A DNA stretch of 5,608 nt from Roseovarius sp. (lineage in GTDB: Bacteria; Pseudomonadota; Alphaproteobacteria; Rhodobacterales; Rhodobacteraceae). Where the stretch lies: contig JALQUE010000317.1 in assembly GCA_023260815.1 (NCBI GenBank), positions 1-5,608 of the forward strand, in the 5' to 3' direction. Each line of letters opens with the position of its first letter. The first letter of the stretch is position 1. The notes beneath the pieces are model-generated. The model was not told the origin of the DNA, did no database searches, and was given only the letters and a program-made list of their open reading frames with translations. This document shows, one piece after another, positions 1 to 5,608 of this stretch. The position numbers and the translations under genes were made by a program.

Positions 1-1014
1 CGCTTTTGCGACGTGGTGGAGCCGGTGGACATCGCCGATCTGGAAGCACTGGAAAGCGCGGCGCGTCGGCATGAGGTGGACCTGATCCTGTCGGTGGCGT
101 CGGATGTGGCGATACGGTCGGTTGTGACCCTGTCCGAACGGCTGGGCCTGCCGCATTTTCATGACAGCGCCTTTGTCGCGCTTCTGGATGACAAGGCGGC
201 GTTGCGCGCGTTTCTGGCCGAGCATGACCTTGGCGCTGTGCCGTTCCGCCGGGTGCGGACACTCAAGGAGGCCGAGGGCTGGACGCAGTTTCCCTGTGTC
301 GTGAAACCCGCGGATGCGCAGGGCCAGAGAGGGGTCGAGCGGGTCGATGACCCTGACGGGTTGGTGGCGGCACTGGTTCGGGCGATGGCGGTGTCACGCA
401 GCGGATGCGCGATTGTCGAGGCGTTTCTGGACGGTGTCGAAATGTCCTGCAACGTGTTGATCTGCGGTGGCGAGGTGCGGCTGAAGGTGCTGTCGGAGCG
501 GCTGGTGCATGACGGGCCTGCGGTGGGGGTGCCGCGCGGGCATCTTGTGCCACCGGTTGCGGTGTCGCCCGAGGATCAACAGGCGGCGCGAGAGTTGGTG
601 GGGCGTATCCTGGCGGTCATGGGCCACCCAAACGGGGCGCTTTACGTGCAGATGATCGCCACGCAGGAGGGGCCACGCATCGTCGAGATCGCCCCAAGGC
701 TGGATGGCTGCCACATGTGGCGGCTGATCAAGGCGGCGCGGGGTGCGGACCTGTTGGCGATGATGGTCGATTGCCTGACCGGGGACGCGCCGGTGCCCAC
801 CTTGCCGAATGACGGTGAGGGGCAGCCGCAGGATCCCGCCGTGATGGCGCTCATGTTTCAGCAGGCACCGCCGGGCAGCATTTTTGACAGCCGTGATTTT
901 AGACCCCCCGAAGATGCCATGTACCACGAGTTTCGGTATGATGACGGTGAGCGAATCCGTGCGGTGAACGGATTGCTTGACGTTGTTGGGTATCATGTGA
1001 GGTCGTGGTCATGA
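1..1014 (+). CDS. ATP-grasp domain ligase, 5'-truncated by the window edge
   Basis: This is a carboxylate-amine/thiol ligase-type ATP-grasp protein. Such enzymes activate a carboxylate as an acyl-phosphate with ATP and join it to a nucleophile. The frame is open from base 1, so the GTG at 13 is probably internal and roughly 50 residues of the N-terminal Rossmann-like domain are missing (inferred from family architecture). Counting bases 1-3 as residue 1, residues 1-60 fit the end of the pre-ATP-grasp domain (SVASDVA, then ERLGLP). CVVKPADAQGQRGV at 99-112 gives the ATP-binding lysine K102 and the glycine-containing loop. IVEAFLDGVEMS at 138-149 is the adenine/hinge strand. IVEIAPRLDG at 227-236 is the metal-binding motif, with E229 and R233, but alanine stands where many relatives have asparagine. 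The gene overlaps the next by four bases. The substrate cannot be read from sequence; modification of a nonulosonic acid or its precursor is inferred from the adjoining pseI. Family call is firm, role uncertain. Confidence 0.88.
   Translation, partial: RFCDVVEPVDIADLEALESAARRHEVDLILSVASDVAIRSVVTLSERLGLPHFHDSAFVALLDDKAALRAFLAEHDLGAVPFRRVRTLKEAEGWTQFPCVVKPADAQGQRGVERVDDPDGLVAALVRAMAVSRSGCAIVEAFLDGVEMSCNVLICGGEVRLKVLSERLVHDGPAVGVPRGHLVPPVAVSPEDQQAARELVGRILAVMGHPNGALYVQMIATQEGPRIVEIAPRLDGCHMWRLIKAARGADLLAMMVDCLTGDAPVPTLPNDGEGQPQDPAVMALMFQQAPPGSIFDSRDFRPPEDAMYHEFRYDDGERIRAVNGLLDVVGYHVRSWS
999..1002 (+). promoter_or_regulatory. Ribosome binding site for the SDR gene
   Basis: GAGG lies eight bases before the ATG at 1011, inside the end of the ATP-grasp gene. 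It favours this ATG, which forms ATGA with the upstream stop, over the in-frame GTG at 1005. The arrangement implies translational coupling. Confidence 0.65.
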
Positions 1015-1958
1015 GTGTGGTTGGGTGTGTTGCGGGCGGCAAGGTTGCCGTTACCGGAGCGTCGGGATTTATCGGACGCTATCTTTGCGAGGATCTGGAG
1101 GCGGCGGGGTATACGCCGCTGCGGTTGGGCCGGGGCGTGTCACGCGGGGCGGCGGACCGGCAGACGGATTATTCCCAGAGCAGTCTGGCAAGGGTGCTTG
1201 AGGGGGCCGATGCCGTGGTGCATCTGGCGGGTCGCCGGATGACACGGCAGGACGATCCCGATGACATCATGCCATTTCAGGGGCCGAACGTGACGGTGAT
1301 CGGCGATCTGGTCGCTGCGGCCCGACAGGCGGGTGTGCGGCGGATCGTTCTGGCCTCGACCATCGCGGTGTATGGGCATGACACGGCGCAGCCTTGCGCT
1401 GAACGCACACGGGCGCAGCCGATCAACGCCTATGCGCGGTCCAAGCTGATGGCCGAGGCGAAACTGGGCATGTTGACCCGCGCCGGGGGGCCGTCGTCTG
1501 TGGCGCTGCGTCTGGCGGCGGTTTACGGGCATGGCGAAAAGGCGACGCCTGCGATGATGCGCTTTGTGGATCAGGCGATGGTGGGAGAGACGATCGTTCT
1601 GAACGGCCACCCCGACGCCCGGATCGACCAGATCTATGTGCGCGACGCCACTGCCGCGATCCTTGCGGCGCTGCGTCATCCGGAGGCCACGGGCGTCTAC
1701 AATATCGGTGGCGGTGTTGCCGTGCCGCTCAGGCGGATCGCCGAGACGGTGAACGTGATCTTTGGCAATGCGGGCAACCTGATCGACAAGACCGATGGCG
1801 CCGCGCCGAAGCCGTGCTGTGTCATGTCGCTTGAGCGTGCGGCACGTGATCTGCGCTGGGCGCCGGCATATGATCTGCAAGCCGGGTTGCAGGATATGCG
1901 CGAGGTGATGCTGGCCTGCGGGGCCGTGATGGAAGAGGATATGGCATGCCAACGCTGA
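1011..1958 (+). CDS. NAD(P)-dependent epimerase/dehydratase (extended SDR)
   Basis: A 315-residue extended short-chain dehydrogenase that probably acts on a nucleotide sugar in the cytoplasm. The Rossmann motif GASGFIG is at residues 16-22. DAVVHLAG at 67-74 is the conserved fourth-strand motif. The catalytic set is T117 (in ASTIAVYG), Y141 and K145 (YARSK). LRLAAVYGHG at 166-175, RIDQIYVRD at 204-212 and YNIGGG at 230-235 are standard substrate-domain landmarks. Length is normal for the family. The Asp-Glu pair that follows the catalytic threonine in sugar 4,6-dehydratases such as RmlB is replaced by Ile-Ala, so a 4,6-dehydratase role is unlikely; a 4-epimerase or ketoreductase fits better. 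It is also not PseB, whose glycine motif and overall sequence differ. ATG 1011 is preferred to GTG 1005 because of its ribosome binding site and the ATGA overlap. The 3' end overlaps pseI. The exact substrate is unknown. Confidence 0.9.
   Translation: MSVVGCVAGGKVAVTGASGFIGRYLCEDLEAAGYTPLRLGRGVSRGAADRQTDYSQSSLARVLEGADAVVHLAGRRMTRQDDPDDIMPFQGPNVTVIGDLVAAARQAGVRRIVLASTIAVYGHDTAQPCAERTRAQPINAYARSKLMAEAKLGMLTRAGGPSSVALRLAAVYGHGEKATPAMMRFVDQAMVGETIVLNGHPDARIDQIYVRDATAAILAALRHPEATGVYNIGGGVAVPLRRIAETVNVIFGNAGNLIDKTDGAAPKPCCVMSLERAARDLRWAPAYDLQAGLQDMREVMLACGAVMEEDMACQR
1932..1938 (+). promoter_or_regulatory. Ribosome binding site for pseI
   Basis: GAAGAGG sits seven bases upstream of the ATG at 1946, within the end of the SDR gene. 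It supports this start, which makes a 13-base overlap, and a polycistronic message. Confidence 0.7.
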
Positions 1959-3013
1959 GACAGCATCTGGCCAGAACCCAGGGCATCGCCGACACCGGCA
2001 CGCCGTTCGTGATTGCCGAGATGTCGGGCAATCACAATCAGTCGCTGGACCGGGCGCTGGCAATCGTCGATGCGGCGGCGGCGACCGGGGCGGATGCGCT
2101 GAAGATACAGACCTTCACCCCCGAGAGCATGACACTCGATCTGGCGGAGGGCGAGTTCACGATCACGGATCCCAAATCGCTGTGGCACGGGCGCCGCCTG
2201 CATGATCTTTATGCCGAGGCGATGACCCCCGAAGCATGGCACGCGCCGATCTTCGAGAGGGCCAGAGAGCGGGGCATCCTGGCGTTTTCAACCCCGTTTT
2301 CCGAGGAGGCAGTCGACAGTCTGGAACGGCTTGATGCGCCGGTCTACAAGATTGCGTCCTTCGAACTGGTGGACCTGCCGTTGATTCGGTGCGTGGCCGA
2401 GACGCGCAAGCCGATGATCCTCTCCACGGGTATGGCCAGCGTGTCCGAGATCGGTGAGGCGGTCGAGGCCGCGCTGAGTGCCGGGTGCCCAAATCTGACC
2501 CTGTTGAAATGCACGTCGAGCTATCCAGCCAGCCCGGAGGCCACCAATCTGGTGACGATGCCGGTGATCGGACAGACCTTCGGGGTGAATGTCGGCTTGT
2601 CCGATCACACGCTGGGCACCGGCGTTGCGGTGGCGGCCACCGCACTGGGCGCCAGCGTGATCGAAAAGCATTTCATTCTGGATCGGGCAGAGGGCGGCGT
2701 GGACAGTGCCTTTTCGCTGGAGCCGGACGAGTTCACGACACTCGTGCAGGAAACCACCCGCGCGGCACAGGCGATGGGCCAGATATGGTTTGGTGGGACC
2801 GAGGCCGAACAGGCGGGCCGGCGCAAGCGGCGGTCGCTGTATATCGGTGAGGACATGAAGGCGGGTGACGTGCTGTCACCTGCAACGCTGCGGCGGATCA
2901 GGCCCGGTCTGGGCCTTGCGCCGCGCCATTACGAGGCGCTGTTGGGGCGTCGGGTGGGCCGGGATGTCGCCCGCGGAACACCGATGACATGGGATGTTCT
3001 GGACAGTCAGTGA
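1946..3013 (+). CDS. pseI: Pseudaminic acid synthase PseI
   Basis: A 355-residue NeuB-family synthase. It condenses 2,4-diacetamido-2,4,6-trideoxy-L-altrose with phosphoenolpyruvate to give pseudaminic acid, using a divalent metal in the cytoplasm. The N-terminal TIM barrel (about 20-280) opens with FVIAEMSGNHN (21-31, catalytic E25). It continues with ADALKIQTFTPESMTLD (49-65) and YKIASFE (134-140, E140 matching the second catalytic glutamate). GLSDHT (217-222) and EKHF (240-243) supply metal ligands H221 and H242. The SFE form of the strand motif and the GVDSAFSLEPDEF segment (251-263) are typical of PseI; sialic acid synthases usually have GSGE. A C-terminal SAF (antifreeze-like) domain covers about 290-352, including RRIRPGLGL (316-324, R319) and RGTPMTWD (343-350). 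Length is full and no key residue is missing. The gene starts inside the SDR gene with a good ribosome binding site. A legionaminic acid synthase is the main alternative, but the motifs favour PseI. Confidence 0.93.
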   Translation: MPTLRQHLARTQGIADTGTPFVIAEMSGNHNQSLDRALAIVDAAAATGADALKIQTFTPESMTLDLAEGEFTITDPKSLWHGRRLHDLYAEAMTPEAWHAPIFERARERGILAFSTPFSEEAVDSLERLDAPVYKIASFELVDLPLIRCVAETRKPMILSTGMASVSEIGEAVEAALSAGCPNLTLLKCTSSYPASPEATNLVTMPVIGQTFGVNVGLSDHTLGTGVAVAATALGASVIEKHFILDRAEGGVDSAFSLEPDEFTTLVQETTRAAQAMGQIWFGGTEAEQAGRRKRRSLYIGEDMKAGDVLSPATLRRIRPGLGLAPRHYEALLGRRVGRDVARGTPMTWDVLDSQ

Positions 3014-3070
3014 CCCGCGATGAAAGGAGAGTGTTTCGCTCTTGTTTAGTGATCAGTTTCGGAATGCATG
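3014..3070 (+). other. Short spacer between pseI and the large gene
   Basis: This is the only real gap in the window. It has no hairpin followed by a T run, so transcription probably continues into the next gene. It contains an unusually good ribosome binding sequence, AAAGGAG at 3023-3029, with no start at a suitable distance. A nine-codon ATG frame (3020-3049) surrounds that sequence but has no ribosome binding site of its own and is not supported as a gene. AGTGATC occurs at 3048-3054 and again at 3074-3080, likely by chance. Confidence 0.5.
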
Positions 3071-5608
3071 ATGAGTGATCCGGCGAAACGGCCCGCGCCA
3101 CTCAGGGAGCATCGGTTTGCACGCAGGCTGCTTTTGCGCGCGCCGCTGACGTTCAGCAAGCGGTGTCTGGACACCGGGCGCCATGGCATGGCGTCCTGGG
3201 TGCTTGCACTGGTGGCGCGGCTTTATCCCGATGAAGTGCGGGTCATGCATCTGCGCGCGATTGCTGCCGAACATCAGGGCAAGCAGGCCATGGCCGCGCA
3301 GTTGCGCGCGGCGCGTCTGCGTGTGCTGGTGGTGCCGCTGATCGCCAAGCGGGATTACACCGGCGTTCTGATCGTCATGGCCGAGATGGAGAGAACGCAT
3401 CTGTCGATCCAGTTCAAGGCCGGGCAATTCATCGCCAAGGCGCTGGTGACGGAAGAGGGGCGCCGGACCCTTCTTGTCAGTGCGCAAAAGGCCCGCAAGC
3501 GGTTCAGGGAAAGCGCCTATCTGAGCCATGTGATTTCATTGTGCGAGGCGATGGATGGGGATTATCGAAAGGCTGCGCGCCGGCTGGTGGATGAGATCGA
3601 CACGCCCCATGCGGCGCCGCCTGAATTGATGGAAAAGCGGCGCAAGATCCTGCAGCAGTCGTGGCGGGTGGTGGATTTGATCGCGCGCGAGCGGATGGAC
3701 TGGACCGAAGACGACGCCCCCGAACGACAGGCCGAGGGCGGGCCCGGTTCCGGCGTGCCGGTGGCGTTCAAGGAAAAAGCCCTGCAGGAGCGGCAGCGCG
3801 ATACGTATCTGAGCCTGTGCGATGCAGACTTCAGGGGCGCGAAACATCTGGCCAAAAAGCTGCGCGCAATCGAGGAAATGCTGCGCATGGGGATCCGTCA
3901 TAGTCCCGATTACAGCGAGACATTTGCCTTGGCGCGGCACAGGTTGACCGGCATGGCAGACGATCTGGAGCCGTTGTTTTCGACCGGGGCCGGGGCATCA
4001 GCCAAGGGGGTGGAAAGTGTGGTCGACGATTTGTGCGCCTATCTGCGCCTTGCGCGTCGGTTGGGCCTGACCGGGCCTGCAGCGCGCATCGTGGCACATC
4101 TTGAGGATCTGTCGCTGAACGCCGAATTGGCGGCTGTGCTATGGCCTGCGCCGGGGGTGATCGCCAAGGATAGTGCCTGTCTGGATGTGGCGGAACGGAT
4201 CATGGCGCGGGTGGAACAGCATCCGCCCAAGGCCAATCGCGATGCACGAGATTACTTTCGGTGGGCCGCCGAGGCGAACCGCTATGACAAGGCGGATGCG
4301 TTTTACGCAGCGCTGCCCAAAGCCCTGCTTCGGCGACACGGCCTGCTGTATTATGTGAATATCCTGCAACGTCAGGGTCGATTCAGCGAGGGATTGACGA
4401 TCCTGACCGAGGTGCATGGGCAGTTGCTGGCCAATCCCAGCCTGCTGAATGCGTTTTCCAATCACTCCCTGATCAAGCGGCATGGAGAATTGCGGTTTCT
4501 GATCGAGACAGAGCGGCTCTATGCCAGCGTCGAACAGCCCAAGGATCCCAAGGCTGTGGTGTTGATCGCGCCGCGCAATATCGACCAGCTGCGCCGCTAT
4601 CCCCTGATGGTTCTGTTGGAGTTCAAGCGGCAGGGCTGGGCCGTGGTGCCGTTGGTCGAAGGGCTGTTGCCACGCGAATTGACAGGCGATCCGGCGATCG
4701 ACGTGATGAACGGCGCGATCAGTGCGACCTGCAGGCTGTCGGACGCGGCGGACCTGGCGATGCGGGAGATCAAGGATTTCGTGGCCGATCCGGCAACGGG
4801 CACCCTGCGATGGGGCGAGATGGACCTGTCGCATCCGGTTTGGGAGGATGCGGCGATCAACCGGCGGCGGTATAGCATCGTCTGGGACTGTCCCGAACTG
4901 CAACACTACCTTGGCAACCTGATGACATGGACAGCGGTGATTGGCCGGGTTCTGGATTATGCCAAGGGGCAGCACGATCAGACGGGCCGCAAGACGGCCT
5001 GCATGTCGCTGGTCAACAGCCGGATTCCCGATGCGCTTTTCCGGTTCTACTGTGCGCATCGCGGCGATCCGGAGGGCTTCTTTTTTCTGCATGCCGCGAA
5101 TGGCTATCAGAATTACTTCAGCAATTTCGCGACCAACATTTCGCAACGGTTCGTGCTGCGGAACATGACGAAGGTGCCGCATGTCCGTTCGGCCAGCTTT
5201 CCGATTCCCGAATATTTCGACGCCTATTACGCCGAAAATACCGCACGTATTCCGCAGATCATGGACAGGTTCGCCGGGATCACCAAGGTCAAACGCTCGA
5301 CCGGGGGCACGAAACGCCGCCCGCCCGAGGCGATAGCGGTGGATGAGCGGATCGCGGCATGGCGGGCAAAGGGTGGAAAGGTCGCTTGCGCCTTTGGCAA
5401 GGTGGTGTGCGACAGCGGTGTGCCGCATGATGGCGGCCCGGCGCATCGCAGCATGAAGGACTGGATCAACCATTCGGTCCGCGCGGTTGCGGGGTCCGGT
5501 ACGCTATTGTTGATCAAGCCGCATCCGCATGAGTTGAACAACGAGATTTCGACCTTTCCGACGGAATATTTCCGCGATCTGATCGACGCGCCCTTGGGTG
5601 AGAACGCC
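3071..5608 (+). CDS. TPR-like/capsule-synthase-like glycosyltransferase, 3'-truncated by the window edge
   Basis: The frame is open for 846 codons and has no stop before the window ends. Residues 1 to about 210 are helical, with a TPR-like stretch near 53-83. A charged, Gly/Pro-rich linker spans 212-230. A second helical part runs to about 485 and includes a good TPR-like repeat at 425-456 (G436, F438, P456). From about 494 an alpha/beta region starts (AVVLIAP at 495-501, then FKRQGWAVVPLVEG at 518-531), resembling the first domain of a GT-B fold. GKVVCDSGVPHDGGPAH (776-792) and LLIKPHPHE (813-821) resemble capsule polysaccharide synthesis/export proteins (Pfam Capsule_synth type) and other GT-B enzymes that bind nucleotide sugars through such a loop. 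No signal peptide or membrane segment is visible, so it is probably cytoplasmic. ATG 3071 has GGA seven bases upstream; the adjoining in-frame ATG at 3068 is the alternative, and a stop at 3050-3052 limits extension. By context it may use the Pse product, as donor sugar or in assembly; this is inference. Confidence 0.85.
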   Translation, partial: MSDPAKRPAPLREHRFARRLLLRAPLTFSKRCLDTGRHGMASWVLALVARLYPDEVRVMHLRAIAAEHQGKQAMAAQLRAARLRVLVVPLIAKRDYTGVLIVMAEMERTHLSIQFKAGQFIAKALVTEEGRRTLLVSAQKARKRFRESAYLSHVISLCEAMDGDYRKAARRLVDEIDTPHAAPPELMEKRRKILQQSWRVVDLIARERMDWTEDDAPERQAEGGPGSGVPVAFKEKALQERQRDTYLSLCDADFRGAKHLAKKLRAIEEMLRMGIRHSPDYSETFALARHRLTGMADDLEPLFSTGAGASAKGVESVVDDLCAYLRLARRLGLTGPAARIVAHLEDLSLNAELAAVLWPAPGVIAKDSACLDVAERIMARVEQHPPKANRDARDYFRWAAEANRYDKADAFYAALPKALLRRHGLLYYVNILQRQGRFSEGLTILTEVHGQLLANPSLLNAFSNHSLIKRHGELRFLIETERLYASVEQPKDPKAVVLIAPRNIDQLRRYPLMVLLEFKRQGWAVVPLVEGLLPRELTGDPAIDVMNGAISATCRLSDAADLAMREIKDFVADPATGTLRWGEMDLSHPVWEDAAINRRRYSIVWDCPELQHYLGNLMTWTAVIGRVLDYAKGQHDQTGRKTACMSLVNSRIPDALFRFYCAHRGDPEGFFFLHAANGYQNYFSNFATNISQRFVLRNMTKVPHVRSASFPIPEYFDAYYAENTARIPQIMDRFAGITKVKRSTGGTKRRPPEAIAVDERIAAWRAKGGKVACAFGKVVCDSGVPHDGGPAHRSMKDWINHSVRAVAGSGTLLLIKPHPHELNNEISTFPTEYFRDLIDAPLGENA

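Noticed and set aside
13..15. GTG at 13 as the start of the ATP-grasp gene
   Set aside because: The frame is open to base 1, no ribosome binding site is visible, and starting here would remove most of the N-terminal domain usual in the family. The gene almost certainly begins upstream of the window.
394..996. Reverse-strand reading frame of 200 residues
   Set aside because: It is antisense to the ATP-grasp domain with its conserved motifs, and has no domain features of its own.
1140..2063. Reverse-strand reading frame of 307 residues
   Set aside because: It covers the SDR gene and the start of pseI, both clearly recognised by motifs. The translation is a low-information Arg/His/Pro-rich shadow.
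3048..3080. GATCA/TGATC inverted repeat and AGTGATC direct repeat around the start of the large gene
   Set aside because: The stem would be five base pairs with a 20-base loop and the direct repeat is only seven bases. Both are within chance expectation, so no operator or hairpin is claimed.
3053..3940. Two reverse-strand frames (3053-3529 and 3536-3940) that could pass as a gene pair
   Set aside because: They sit opposite the N-terminal part of the large + strand gene, which stays open without interruption and keeps normal codon bias. Their translations are His/Gln/Arg-rich without motifs.
4139..5473. Long reverse-strand reading frame of 444 residues
   Set aside because: It lies entirely opposite the large + strand frame, which has recognisable motifs there. 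Its translation is His/Arg/Pro/Gln-rich with no domain pattern, as expected for the complement of GC-rich coding DNA.

Overview
The window is GC-rich, almost entirely coding, and read from the + strand. It holds four consecutive genes of a surface-sugar locus, and the first and last run off the window edges. Strong G/C preference at third codon positions, short gene overlaps and the protein styles suggest an alphaproteobacterium, plausibly of the Rhodobacteraceae/roseobacter type. That taxonomic guess is inference from style only.

Layout. Bases 1-1014 encode an ATP-grasp ligase whose N-terminus lies upstream. Bases 1011-1958 encode an extended short-chain dehydrogenase/epimerase, whose start overlaps the ligase stop in an ATGA. 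Bases 1946-3013 encode PseI, the pseudaminic acid synthase, which overlaps the dehydrogenase gene by 13 bases. A 57-base spacer follows. Bases 3071-5608 hold a long reading frame with no stop before the window ends (at least 846 residues). It joins a helical, TPR-like N-terminal half to a C-terminal region resembling capsule-polysaccharide synthesis/export glycosyltransferases.

How they may work together. PseI condenses a 2,4-diacetamido-2,4,6-trideoxy-altrose with phosphoenolpyruvate to make pseudaminic acid, a nine-carbon nonulosonic acid used on flagellins, capsules and lipopolysaccharide. The tightly coupled ATP-grasp and dehydrogenase genes probably supply or modify this sugar, for instance by ATP-driven amide formation and by oxidation/reduction or epimerisation. 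The large protein may transfer or help assemble the product. The other standard Pse enzymes (PseB, PseC, PseH, PseG, PseF) are not in the window and would be expected nearby.

No RNA genes, mobile elements, CRISPR arrays, clear promoters or factor-independent terminators were seen. Several long reverse-strand reading frames are present but look like shadows of the + strand genes.
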